Notes under the pieces: generated by a model
What the model saw: only the letters and a program-made list of their open reading frames with translations
Database searches by the model: none
Told to the model about the DNA's origin: nothing
Source: Dubosiella muris
Lineage (GTDB): Bacteria; Bacillota_I; Bacilli_A; Erysipelotrichales; Erysipelotrichaceae
Reading direction: 5' to 3'
Assembly (NCBI RefSeq): GCF_004793885.1
Contig: NZ_SRYG01000021.1
Span: 1 to 52,260, forward strand
DNA: 52,260 nucleotides
Translations under genes and position numbers: made by a program
Shown here: piece by piece, positions 25,406 to 33,350 of the stretch
Layout of the letters: every line of letters starts with the position of its first letter
Numbering within the stretch: the first letter of the stretch is position 1

Positions 25406-26305
25406 TCACTTTTCCTCTTTGACGATGGAATGCCCGCCAAATCCTTTGCGCATGGACGCGACGACTTTGCCGGTGAACGTGTCGTCTTCCAAACTGCGGT
25501 TGCGCATCATTTGCGCCATCGCGATGACAGGAACCGGCACTTTCAAATCCAGCGCCTCCTCGATCGTCCACTGGCCTTCGCCGCTGGAGAACATGACGCC
25601 TTTGACGCTTTCCAGATTCGGATCTTCCTGGAACGCTTCTTCCATGAGCTCGACGAGCCAGCTTCGGATGACCGAGCCGTGGTTCCACAGTTTCGCCACT
25701 TTGGCGTTGTCATAGTCGTATCGCGAGTGCTCGAGCACGTCGAAGCCTTCCGCGATGGCTTGCATCATGCCGTATTCGATGCCGTTGTGCACCATTTTCA
25801 AATAATGTCCGCTGCCCGGCTTGCCCGTGTACAAGTAGCCATCGGGCGCCGCGGTCTTTCGGAAAACGTCTTCCACCACTTCAAACGCTTCCGGATCGCC
25901 GCCGATCATGTAGTTGGCGCCATAGCGCGCCCCGCTCATGCCGCCCGAAGTCCCGGCGTCCAGGAAATAGATGCCGTGCTCCTTCAGCAAATCGTAATGT
26001 TTTAGCGAATCCTTGTAGTTGGAATTGCCGCCGTCGATGACGATATCGCCCGGCTTCAAAAGTTCGGCCAGCTTGCGCATCATGTCGTCGGTGATTTCAC
26101 CGGCTGGCAGCATGGACCAGACGATGTTTCTTTCGCTGCCGTCCAGCAGCGCCTCGACACTTTCCGCCACGGCAATCCCGTCTTTTTTCGCTTCGTCGCG
26201 CGAATGGGCGTCGATATCGAATCCGACGACGTCGATGCCGTGTTCCAACATGTTCCGGCTGATGTTCAGCCCCATTTTTCCAAGACCGATCATTCGTACT
26301 TTCAT
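25406..26305 (-). CDS. Short NAD-type 6-phosphogluconate dehydrogenase (decarboxylating)
   Basis: A 299-residue enzyme of the short 6PGDH group (YqeC/GndA type), oxidatively decarboxylating 6-phosphogluconate to ribulose 5-phosphate. It shows GLGKMGLNISRNML (nucleotide site), DGGNSNYKDS, DAGTSGGMSGARYG and KMVHNGIEYGMMQ with catalytic Lys and Asn. The long C-terminal part of the 470-residue form is absent, as usual here. Asp after the beta2 strand (VGFDID) suggests NAD preference. It is first in the ten-gene PTS operon behind a -10 element and cre box. Confidence 0.93.
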   Translation of the reverse strand: MKVRMIGLGKMGLNISRNMLEHGIDVVGFDIDAHSRDEAKKDGIAVAESVEALLDGSERNIVWSMLPAGEITDDMMRKLAELLKPGDIVIDGGNSNYKDSLKHYDLLKEHGIYFLDAGTSGGMSGARYGANYMIGGDPEAFEVVEDVFRKTAAPDGYLYTGKPGSGHYLKMVHNGIEYGMMQAIAEGFDVLEHSRYDYDNAKVAKLWNHGSVIRSWLVELMEEAFQEDPNLESVKGVMFSSGEGQWTIEEALDLKVPVPVIAMAQMMRNRSLEDDTFTGKVVASMRKGFGGHSIVKEEK

Positions 26306-26333
26306 GATTGATCTCCCTCCTTCATTCATTCAG

Positions 26334-26359
26334 TGGTACCGCTTACACTGTTTATTATA
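26334..26359 (-). promoter_or_regulatory. -10 element and cre-like box of the sugar-acid operon
   Basis: Minus-strand TATAAT (26354-26359) is followed directly by TGTAAGCGGTACCA (26334-26347), one mismatch from the cre consensus TGWAANCGNTNWCA. A cre overlapping the transcription start should repress by CcpA. No good -35 is seen, suggesting an activated promoter. Confidence 0.6.
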
Positions 26360-26525
26360 AAAAAAGTTTTTATGTTGTATACTCATATGACTAAAAATTT
26401 TTTTCAATTATTTTGATAGACGAAACGGGTTTTTCGGGTTAAAATTCTAATATAAAAATTATTTTCAGATATTCAACGTTTTGCGATGAAAAGACGAAAA
26501 TATAATTCAATGGAATTAAAAAAAA

Positions 26526-26538
26526 GAAAAAAATTTTC
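26526..26538. promoter_or_regulatory. GAAA-N5-TTTC dyad before the plus-strand RpiR gene
   Basis: GAAAAAAATTTTC lies 24 bases upstream of the start codon, next to the ribosome binding site, in an AT-rich divergent region (26306-26562). It could be an autoregulatory site; AT richness weakens the case. Confidence 0.3.
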
Positions 26539-26562
26539 AAAACGGAAAAGGAAGTCAAAATC

Positions 26563-27405
26563 ATGAATAAAGAATTTTACAGCCGTCTCGATTCCATCTA
26601 TCCAGACATGTCCCCGACCGAGCGGAAAATCGCGGACTATTTAAAAGACGCCGACGCCAACACGTGCTATTTAAGCATTCAGGAGCTCGCCAAAGCCATC
26701 GACGTTTCCCCTTCCGCCATCTCGCGTTTCACCAAGCGCGTCGGCTTCAACAGCTATCAGGAAATGCGGCTGATGCTCGCCGACACGCAGGAAAATACGA
26801 AAGAGGTGTTTTTTCCTGAAATCGACGAAACCGACTCGATCATGAACATCGCCAAGGCGTCGTTTCAAAACGGCATCAGCTCTTTGTCGTCGACGCTGGC
26901 CATTTTGAACGAGGACTCTTTGACGCGGGCGCTCGCCATCTTGACGAACGCGAGAAAATGCGGCATCTTCGGACTGGGCGCCTCCAAAATCATGGGCGAG
27001 GCGGCGTGCCAGCGTTTTTTGCGCACATCGCTCGATACCCGCTTTTTCGCCGACTACCACATGCAGCTGATGCTGTCGGGCACGTTGACGCCGCAAGACT
27101 GCGCGCTTGTCATTTCCCATACGGGGCGCAACAAGGATATTTTGCGGATCGCGGATATTTTGCGCGAAAACAAAGTGCCGACGATCGTCGTGACGAGCAG
27201 CGCCTCGGCGCCGCTCACCCGTAAATGCGACGTGTTCCTCTTTTGCGTCAGCGAGGAGACGAAATACCGGCCGGAAGCCATTTCGAGCAGCATTTCCCAT
27301 CTCATGCTTATTGACACGCTGTTCACGTTGTACGCCATCAAAACCGATTCGAATCCGGAGTACTTTACCCGGATCCGCAAAATCGTCAATTCCACGCGCC
27401 AGTAA
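26563..27405 (+). CDS. RpiR-family regulator divergent from the PTS operon
   Basis: A 280-residue RpiR protein: helix-turn-helix in SIQELAKAIDVSPSAISRFTKRVGFNSYQEMR (residues about 38-70) and a SIS domain (IFGLGASKIMGEAA, ALVISHTGRNKDILRIADILRE). Its divergent position to the gnd-PTS operon makes it the best candidate for that operon's specific regulator, presumably sensing a phosphorylated acid. AAAAGGAAG lies upstream of the ATG. Confidence 0.92.
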   Translation: MNKEFYSRLDSIYPDMSPTERKIADYLKDADANTCYLSIQELAKAIDVSPSAISRFTKRVGFNSYQEMRLMLADTQENTKEVFFPEIDETDSIMNIAKASFQNGISSLSSTLAILNEDSLTRALAILTNARKCGIFGLGASKIMGEAACQRFLRTSLDTRFFADYHMQLMLSGTLTPQDCALVISHTGRNKDILRIADILRENKVPTIVVTSSASAPLTRKCDVFLFCVSEETKYRPEAISSSISHLMLIDTLFTLYAIKTDSNPEYFTRIRKIVNSTRQ

Positions 27406-27428
27406 TTTTAAAAACTGGCGCTTTTTTC
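27396..27428 (+). terminator. Terminator of the plus-strand RpiR gene
   Basis: GCGCCAGT, 10-base AT-only loop, ACTGGCGC, then TTTTTT. The stop codon lies inside the hairpin. The next gene starts 36 bases later, so read-through may feed it. Confidence 0.85.
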
Positions 27429-27463
27429 AGTTCCGTTTAAGGTTTTTGGCTTACAGTACAGGT

Positions 27464-28135
27464 ATGGAAACGATTTTTCAGCGCTATGAGCAAAAATACA
27501 TTCTTTCTCCAAACGCCTTTCAGCAGCTCATGCACGCTTTGCGCGGCCGCCTGCAAGAAGACCGGTACGGACGCTATGTCGTCCGCAACGTGTATTACGA
27601 TACGGATGACTTCGCGATGATCCGCCGTTCCTTATCCAAGCCTGGCTACAAGGAAAAGCTGCGAATGCGCCAATACGAGGGCTCGCCGTACGTATTCATC
27701 GAACTGAAAAAGAAAGTGGGAAAAACCGTGTACAAGCGGCGGATGCTTACGCACGCGCCCATCCGGCAAATCAAGCGCGAGATTGAGTGGTTTTTAAACA
27801 CCACGCACGCGCTTCCAAAAGTCGCGATCAGCTACGACCGGCAGGCGTTCGTTTCAGCGGACGATCCCGATTTGCGCATCACGTTCGACGCTCGTGTCCG
27901 GTTTCAATGCGACACGTTTGATTTTCTTCCTCACGACACGGAACGGCTTTTGTTTGAACAGGAAGAAATCATTATGGAAATCAAAACAAAAAACGCCATT
28001 CCGGTGTGGCTTGGCCAAATTTTAAGCGCGCTGAAAATCTTTCCATGTTCATGCTCCAAATATGGCATGATTTATTCCCGTTATTTAGCAAAGGAGGGTG
28101 TATGTTCACCAGTTTCATTGATTCCAACGCGCTGA
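27464..28135 (+). CDS. VTC-domain (polyphosphate polymerase-like) protein
   Basis: A 223-residue triphosphate-tunnel protein of the VTC domain family, known from yeast polyphosphate polymerase. Basic and acidic tunnel residues recur: RYEQKYIL near the start, RNVYYDTDDF, KEKLRMRQY, FIELKKKVGKTVYKRR, ISYDRQAFV, ITFDARVRF and IMEIKTKNAIPVWL. The ATG has only a weak site (ACAGGT), and longer in-frame starts are unlikely. Its end overlaps the DUF4956 gene by 34 bases. In bacteria the domain's product is not settled; it travels with DUF4956 proteins. Confidence 0.88.
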   Translation: METIFQRYEQKYILSPNAFQQLMHALRGRLQEDRYGRYVVRNVYYDTDDFAMIRRSLSKPGYKEKLRMRQYEGSPYVFIELKKKVGKTVYKRRMLTHAPIRQIKREIEWFLNTTHALPKVAISYDRQAFVSADDPDLRITFDARVRFQCDTFDFLPHDTERLLFEQEEIIMEIKTKNAIPVWLGQILSALKIFPCSCSKYGMIYSRYLAKEGVCSPVSLIPTR

Positions 28136-28770
28136 CGGTCACACAGTTCGCAACGTGTCTGGCCGCGTCTTTGTTTTGCGGCTTCGTGATTGCCGGCGCG
28201 TATACGATTAAAAACACGTATTCAAAAAGTTTCATTTCGTCCATCGTCCTGCTGCCGGCCATCATCCAGACGATTATTCTGCTCGTCAATGGAAATCTTG
28301 GCACGGGTGTCGCGATCATGGGGGCGTTCTCGCTTGTCCGCTTTCGCAGCACCCCGGGCACGAGCAAGGAAATGTCGACGATCTTTTTAGCGATGGCGGT
28401 TGGCCTGGCGACCGGTATGGGGCAAATCGGCTTCGCCTTGTTTTTTACGGCCGCGATGAGCGCGCTGTCCGTTGTCCTCCACCTTTCCCGCTTTGGCGAA
28501 ACGCCGGCAAGGCGCAAAACGCTGAAAATCACGATGCCGGAAACGATCGAGTCGGTGGACGTGTTCGATTCGGTGCTGCGCGAGTACACGACGTCGTTTT
28601 CCTTGCGGCGCCTGAAGACGAGCAACCTGGGCTCGTTGTTCGAGGCGGAATACGAAGTCGATTTAAAAAAGAACGTGGCGTCCAAGGCGCTGATCGACGA
28701 CTTGCGCATATGCAACGGCAACCTGCCGATTTCCTTGTACACCGCCGTGGCGATGGAGGAATCGCTATGA
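28102..28770 (+). CDS. DUF4956 membrane protein
   Basis: A 222-residue protein with about four membrane segments in residues 15-135 and a 90-residue cytosolic C-terminal domain. The conserved loop between segments reads AIMGAFSLVRFRSTPGTSKEM, typical of DUF4956. The start at 28102 has AAGGAGG four bases away; a 32-codon extension within the VTC gene is rejected. It overlaps both neighbours. Function is unknown; the pairing with a VTC protein suggests a cofactor- or polyphosphate-linked membrane process. Confidence 0.88.
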   Translation: MFTSFIDSNALTVTQFATCLAASLFCGFVIAGAYTIKNTYSKSFISSIVLLPAIIQTIILLVNGNLGTGVAIMGAFSLVRFRSTPGTSKEMSTIFLAMAVGLATGMGQIGFALFFTAAMSALSVVLHLSRFGETPARRKTLKITMPETIESVDVFDSVLREYTTSFSLRRLKTSNLGSLFEAEYEVDLKKNVASKALIDDLRICNGNLPISLYTAVAMEESL

Positions 28771-30050
28771 AAAAGTTCGGGTTGATCGCGCTGCTCGCCC
28801 TGGCTGGATGCGCCGCGCCGGCAACCGGAAGCCAGACAACAACGGAACAAACCCCATCGAACGAAACCGCATCCGCGAACAGCCGCACCCTTTCCGGCAC
28901 CGTGGAAGAACCGGTCGTTATCGACAGCGAGGGCGATGTGACGGTCACGCTGGAGGACGCGGATGTGGATTCGATTATGATCCAAAACGCGAAAAGCGCG
29001 ACCATCGTTTTAAAGGGCGATTCGATCGTGCGTTCCGCGACGGGCGGATCCAGTTCAGAGGAGGACGCGAAGGCGGCCATCTATGCCGACTGCCCGCTTG
29101 TGTTGAAGGGAGAAGGATCGTTGACGATCGAGGGCGCGGCCGACCATGGCGTGTTTTCCAAAGACACGATCACGATTGAGTCGGGAACGTACGCCATTTC
29201 GTGCGCCAATGACGGCATCAAGGGAAAGGATGGCGTAACGATCCAGAATGGCGCGATCAACGTGGAATCGGGCGACCACGCCATCGCGTCCACGAAAAAC
29301 AAGGATGGCGAGCTTGGCTCCATCTCGATCGAGGGCGGGACGCTGACGCTGAACGCGCAAGGTGACGGCTTGCACGCGACTGGCCCGGTCGTCGTAAATG
29401 GTGGCACGCTGACGATTGACAGCGCGCAGGAAGGCATCGAAGGCCAGACAGTGGCGATCCATGGCGGGAACACGACGATCACGGCCGCAGACGACGGCAT
29501 CAACGCCAGCGATCCAGACGGAAAAGATACAGACGGCATGGATCCGTTTTCCCAGTCGTCTTCGGATTGTCTCATTGAGATCACGGGCGGGCAGACGAGC
29601 GTGACGGCCAATGGCGATGGGCTGGATTCAAATGGCTCGCTGCGGGTATCGGGTGGCACGACCTTCGTGTATGGCCCGGAAAGCGGCGGCGATTTCGCGC
29701 TCGACTTCGACCAGGAAGGCACGTTTACGGGCGGCACGCTGGTCGCGAGCGGATATGCGGGGATGGTGGAAACACTGGATAGCGAATTCCCTTCGCTGAT
29801 GGCCGGCTTGCCGCAAAGCGCTGGTTCGAACGTGCAAATTGAGCAAAACGGAAAATCCCTGCTTTCGTTTACCCCGACGCACGCTTTCGAAGTGCTGCTC
29901 GTATACGATGGACAGTTCCAGACGGGCGACTCGCTTTCGGTGCTTGGCGAATCGGTGACGTTGTCGCAAGGCGTCAACACGATTGGAAACGTGCAGGAAG
30001 GACCGGGACCGCAAGGTGGTTTTGGAAATCCACAACCACCCCGGCGATAA
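28767..30050 (+). CDS. Cthe_2159-like beta-helix lipoprotein
   Basis: A 427-residue lipoprotein: signal peptide with lipobox LAGC, Cys at about residue 15, then a Ser/Thr linker and a right-handed beta-helix built of repeats such as ISIEGGTLTLNAQGDGLHATG, VVVNGGTLTIDSAQEGIEG and ITGGQTSVTANGDGLDSNG. This is the pattern of the carbohydrate-binding Cthe_2159 family, whose founder binds pectin-like acids with calcium. The Asp/Gly loops could bind calcium. The end is Pro/Gly rich. It overlaps the DUF4956 stop (ATGA), with GGAGG upstream. Binding activity is inferred. Confidence 0.85.
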   Translation: MKKFGLIALLALAGCAAPATGSQTTTEQTPSNETASANSRTLSGTVEEPVVIDSEGDVTVTLEDADVDSIMIQNAKSATIVLKGDSIVRSATGGSSSEEDAKAAIYADCPLVLKGEGSLTIEGAADHGVFSKDTITIESGTYAISCANDGIKGKDGVTIQNGAINVESGDHAIASTKNKDGELGSISIEGGTLTLNAQGDGLHATGPVVVNGGTLTIDSAQEGIEGQTVAIHGGNTTITAADDGINASDPDGKDTDGMDPFSQSSSDCLIEITGGQTSVTANGDGLDSNGSLRVSGGTTFVYGPESGGDFALDFDQEGTFTGGTLVASGYAGMVETLDSEFPSLMAGLPQSAGSNVQIEQNGKSLLSFTPTHAFEVLLVYDGQFQTGDSLSVLGESVTLSQGVNTIGNVQEGPGPQGGFGNPQPPRR

Positions 30051-30075
30051 GACCGTTAAAACGACGGTCTTTTTT
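30050..30075 (+). terminator. Terminator of the VTC-DUF4956-lipoprotein operon
   Basis: AGACCGT-TAAAACG-ACGGTCT followed by TTTTT, starting at the last base of the stop codon. Confidence 0.85.
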
Positions 30076-30083
30076 GATGACGT

Positions 30084-30113
30084 AAAAAATCGCCCGCCAA
30101 GCGACGAGCGATT
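30084..30113 (-). terminator. Terminator of the Rpn-family region
   Basis: Minus-strand AATCGC...GCGATT outer stem with inner CGC-TTG-GCG pairing, followed by TTTTTT. Convergent with the plus-strand terminator eight bases away. Confidence 0.65.
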
Positions 30114-30129
30114 CGATACTCCATCCTAT

Positions 30130-30303
30130 TTAACGCAAAGATTCCATTTCCTTCTTCAAAGCCTGGACCTTCTCGACTGAAAGCCCGGTTACTTTCGCAA
30201 TGACCTCAACAGTAAATTGCTTTAGATCCAGCATCCGGCGAGCTGTGGCGAACACAGCTTTCTCATAGCCGGACTCATACACGCCCATGCTCAAATTGCA
30301 CAT
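30130..30303 (-). CDS. Mini-gene: partial duplicate of the Rpn C-terminus
   Basis: An uninterrupted 57-codon frame too short for routine calling. It starts MCNLSMGVYESGYEKAVFAT and ends VQALKKEMESLR; 40 or so residues match the C-terminus of the Rpn-family gene just upstream (which reads MCNLSMGVYESGHVDGYEDGYEKAMFAT). The homology begins at AATAAG before AAGGGG, a usable ribosome binding site, six bases from the ATG. It has lost a VDGYEDG insert and carries several substitutions, yet no stop. It may be a decaying duplication or an expressed regulatory fragment. Confidence 0.55.
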   Translation of the reverse strand: MCNLSMGVYESGYEKAVFATARRMLDLKQFTVEVIAKVTGLSVEKVQALKKEMESLR

Positions 30304-30316
30304 ATCTTTCCCCTTC

Positions 30317-31366
30317 TTATTGGATCACTTTGCTGTGATATTCCGATTGCTCCATTTCTTTCTTCAAAGCCTGCACATCTTCGATTGAAAGCCCGGTATC
30401 TTCCGCGATTTCTTCAATCGTCAACCGATTGCGCTTTAACATCCGGCGAGCCGTGGCGAACATAGCTTTCTCATATCCATCTTCATACCCATCCACATGT
30501 CCGGATTCATACACGCCCATGCTCAAATTGCACATATCCTCTACCTCCTTATTGAATTTCTCCGTCATTGGGATCTTGTACTCTTCCTCCAGGATCCTTT
30601 TCTTGTCGGCCGCTTCCATCGTGTTCGACAATAAAACATCCAGCATCTTGAAAATCCCTTCGTATCTTTCCTGTTTTTCATCGCCCAGCGTGATCAGGAT
30701 CCCCGAAATCAAATCGTAGTTTTCCGGGTTTCTTTTCATGTTCCCCGCCACGCGTTCTTCCGTGATATGGTAATGGTTCATACTGTTCGCGCATTCCTGC
30801 GCCGGATCGTTGCAAATCCAAATCGAATAGCACTTTTTGATCTCTCCATAGCGCGAGTTTTTGAACTCCGTTCCATACTGGCGCGAAACCATCCGGCACA
30901 TGTTGTACACCATCCGCGATTCCAGCGGATAGCCCGGATAAAACTTGTTTTGCGCTTCCAGATCGACAAAAACCTTGACTCTCTCTCGGCTTTTTGGAAG
31001 CAGCACATGAAACAAAATGTCGAAAGCGGTCGTTCCTTCCAAAACGCTCGCGTCTTCCGTGTTCATCCCAACGATCCGCGACGTGTCCCGATGCAAAGGG
31101 ACGGCGCTCACATACGGCGTCCCTTCGATATAGAACGACTCGATGTCCTCGACGTCGATATCCTTAAATTCCGGAATACACGCTTTCACGATCCGGGCCA
31201 AAACCGATTTTTCCGACAACAGCCGCTTGCACGCCGCGTCGTACGCCGCCCGGTACTCGGTGCTATCCAAACTTTCGGAAAGCGAGTTTTTCTTCCATCC
31301 ATACAATACCACATCCTCCCGGATAAAGGATGGTCTTGATGTTGCCGCAAACGGAAATGCCATCAT
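30317..31366 (-). CDS. Rpn-family PD-(D/E)XK recombination-promoting nuclease/putative transposase
   Basis: A 349-residue protein of the Rpn/PDDEXK transposase group. The nuclease core is visible: YVSAVPLHRDTSRIVGMNTEDAS, FDILFHVLLPKSRERVKVFVDLEAQNKFYPGYPLESRMVYNMCRM, with Asp and the E-x-Q of DLEAQ as catalytic candidates. The C-terminus is a coiled helix region ending in a helix-turn-helix-like LTIEEIAEDTGLSIEDVQALKKEM. Members are often multicopy and hypervariable. AAAGGA precedes the ATG; a TTG at 31306 with GGGAGG is an alternative start. Confidence 0.82.
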   Translation of the reverse strand: MMAFPFAATSRPSFIREDVVLYGWKKNSLSESLDSTEYRAAYDAACKRLLSEKSVLARIVKACIPEFKDIDVEDIESFYIEGTPYVSAVPLHRDTSRIVGMNTEDASVLEGTTAFDILFHVLLPKSRERVKVFVDLEAQNKFYPGYPLESRMVYNMCRMVSRQYGTEFKNSRYGEIKKCYSIWICNDPAQECANSMNHYHITEERVAGNMKRNPENYDLISGILITLGDEKQERYEGIFKMLDVLLSNTMEAADKKRILEEEYKIPMTEKFNKEVEDMCNLSMGVYESGHVDGYEDGYEKAMFATARRMLKRNRLTIEEIAEDTGLSIEDVQALKKEMEQSEYHSKVIQ

Positions 31367-31520
31367 TCATCCCGTCCTTTCCTCATCCTGTTCCGGCTTG
31401 GTTTGTGTTTGTTCATAAAGAATCCCCTCCTATCTCTTCCTTGTTGAAACAATCATACCATAAATACAGAATGATTGTTTTCTTTTTTGCTTTTATCCAT
31501 AAATATTATAAGTATATATA

Positions 31521-31546
31521 ATAAAAACACCCGCCGAAGCGGGTGC
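31521..31546 (-). terminator. Terminator of the first GPH symporter gene
   Basis: Minus-strand CACCCGC-TTCG-GCGGGTG, a stable tetraloop hairpin, followed by TTTTTAT. Confidence 0.9.
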
Positions 31547-31562
31547 TTACAATTCATTTGGA

Positions 31563-33026
31563 TTAAGAAAGGCTTTCTTCGACTTCCTTGTTCATTTCGT
31601 CGAGTTTCGCTTTGACTTCAGCCACTTTCTTTTTCGAAAGCGGGTACCAGAAGATCAAAATCAATGCGATCAAAGCGTATCCAACGGCTGGCACACCGGT
31701 TGTCACGGCGTAGATCGCGTCTGTGACTTCCTTGGTTTGCACGATAGCCTGTCCGCCCGTGCTGACCTGATAGCCGATGGCGCTGATTACAAATCCGCCC
31801 AGTCCGCCGGCAAGCGCCTGACCGATTTTACGCGAGAACGAGTATACACCGTAAATCGTACCGCCATCGCAAGAGCCGGTCTGTACCGTCTGGTAGTCGA
31901 TGATGTCGGAGATGAACGCCCAAATCATCAGGTTGAACAAACCGGAGCCCAAGTTGGCCAGCAGCAGGAACGCGCAGTATACCCAGGCGTTCGTGATTTT
32001 CGAGAAAAACAAGATGGCGTAAATCGCGGCCGAGAACAGCAGTCCGGCTGCGGACGCTTCCTTCTTGCCAAATTTTACCGTGATCCAGCCGGAGAATGGG
32101 GCGAGCAGCAGCGTGCAAGCCGTTCCGAGCAAGCCGGCAACGGACATCGCGCCAATGTTTTTGAAGTAGTCCATGTACAAGTACATGTTCATCGACTGCG
32201 TCATGAGCATCGCGAGCAGCAACGCGATCGCCGCCACGATAATCGAAACGAGCGCGCGGTTTGTCGCAAGCGCCTTCACAAGCTCTTTCGCGGACAGCTG
32301 TTTTTGATCCGCGTTGTCCACGATGATCCGCTCAGTCGACCACTTGTAGCAAATCGTGTAGCAGATCAGCGCCAGGATGGCAAATACGCAAGCCACCATG
32401 AACACGCGGTCGCCTTGCAGGATCTGGTTGCCAGCCGCATCTGTCGTGTAAATAAAGAGCGGCGTCACCGAACCGACGATCATGCCGGCCAGCGCGGCTC
32501 CAATCGAGCGGAATGTCGAAAGCATTGTACGCTCTGCCGGCTTGTCGGTGATTGCCGAAGCCATCGAACCATACGGAATGTTGATGCCTGTATAGCAGAA
32601 GCTTCCCCAAAGAATGTATGTGATGAAGATGTACGCTACGCGCACGCCATATGGCAGTTCCGCCACCCAAGGCACGAACAGAAGCACGCCCGCCGCCACG
32701 ACTGGCAGCATCATGCGCTTGATCCACGGACGGTAGCGTCCTTCCGCTGTCGGCTTGCTGCGGTCGACGATACGACCCATACCGATGTCGGTGAACGCGT
32801 CCACGCACCGGCTTACTAAAAACAGCGTTCCGACCAGCGCGCCCGGAATTCCCAATACGTTAGTGTAAAATACCATCAAAAAGCTGGACGCCATAATGAA
32901 GAAGAAATCGTTTCCGAAATCTCCACACATGTAGGCGATTTTGTCTTTCAATCCGAATGGCTTTTGAGCCGCCTCTTCTTCCTGCTGGAGCACGGCTTTT
33001 GTTTTCGCATCTGAAACATTCAGCAT
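31563..33026 (-). CDS. GPH-family glycoside/pentoside/hexuronide symporter (copy 1)
   Basis: A 487-residue, 12-segment MFS-type cation symporter of the MelB/XynP/UidB group. The N-terminal signature KIAYMCGDFGNDFFF, the loop DIGMGRIVDRSKPTAEGRYRPWIK, and the central NIPYGSMASAITDKPAERTMLSTFRSIGA are family hallmarks. It is about 85 percent alike by eye to the next gene, from which it is separated by 324 bases with its own promoter, cre-like box and terminator. The substrate is an oligosaccharide or glycoside; hexuronide is attractive given uxuAB nearby, but unproven. Confidence 0.92.
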   Translation of the reverse strand: MLNVSDAKTKAVLQQEEEAAQKPFGLKDKIAYMCGDFGNDFFFIMASSFLMVFYTNVLGIPGALVGTLFLVSRCVDAFTDIGMGRIVDRSKPTAEGRYRPWIKRMMLPVVAAGVLLFVPWVAELPYGVRVAYIFITYILWGSFCYTGINIPYGSMASAITDKPAERTMLSTFRSIGAALAGMIVGSVTPLFIYTTDAAGNQILQGDRVFMVACVFAILALICYTICYKWSTERIIVDNADQKQLSAKELVKALATNRALVSIIVAAIALLLAMLMTQSMNMYLYMDYFKNIGAMSVAGLLGTACTLLLAPFSGWITVKFGKKEASAAGLLFSAAIYAILFFSKITNAWVYCAFLLLANLGSGLFNLMIWAFISDIIDYQTVQTGSCDGGTIYGVYSFSRKIGQALAGGLGGFVISAIGYQVSTGGQAIVQTKEVTDAIYAVTTGVPAVGYALIALILIFWYPLSKKKVAEVKAKLDEMNKEVEESLS

Positions 33027-33063
33027 AATTTATATTCTCCTTTTCATTTTTAATTGAAGCAAA

Positions 33064-33105
33064 TTCACAAAGGAACCCCTCTTTCTCTTTGTGAAAGCCC
33101 TAACA
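33064..33105 (-). promoter_or_regulatory. cre-like box overlapping a leader hairpin, symporter copy 1
   Basis: TGAAAGCCCTAACA (33092-33105) is one mismatch from the cre consensus. It overlaps a perfect 9-bp inverted repeat, TTCACAAAG (33064-33072) with CTTTGTGAA (33087-33095), which would fold in the mRNA leader. Confidence 0.55.
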
Positions 33106-33296
33106 TCGTTAACACATTTAGAATATCACTTGTGAAACTTTAAACATACTACGTTTCTTGCGATTCTGTTTGCATTTCTTGTTCATTAAGTAATTATTAA
33201 ATATATATACTTATACTCTGAATCCTGCCTTTTCTTCGTGGTTTTTATATTTGTTTAACTTTTTACTTTAAGTGATCTAAAACAATTTTAACAATC

Positions 33297-33330
33297 TGTA
33301 AAAAAAGCGGACCCTTGTATGAGGATCCGC
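33297..33330 (-). terminator. Terminator of the second GPH symporter gene
   Basis: Minus-strand GCGGATCC, 8-base loop, GGGTCCGC (one T-G pair), followed by TTTTTTT. Confidence 0.85.
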
Positions 33331-33350
33331 GGTATTTATAAATGACTTCC

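Larger units (their letters stand above)
33027..33350. other. Intergenic region between the two symporter genes
   Basis: 324 bases. From right to left it holds the terminator of copy 2 (33297-33330), an AT-rich stretch with no clear signal (33131-33296), a weak -10-like TATTCT on the minus strand (33120-33125), then a cre-like box and leader hairpin (33064-33105) and the AAGGAG site of copy 1. I see no gene in it. Confidence 0.7.

Noticed and set aside
30317-31366. Rpn gene as evidence of a complete transposon
   Set aside because: Terminal inverted repeats or target duplications are not seen; Rpn genes usually occur without them.
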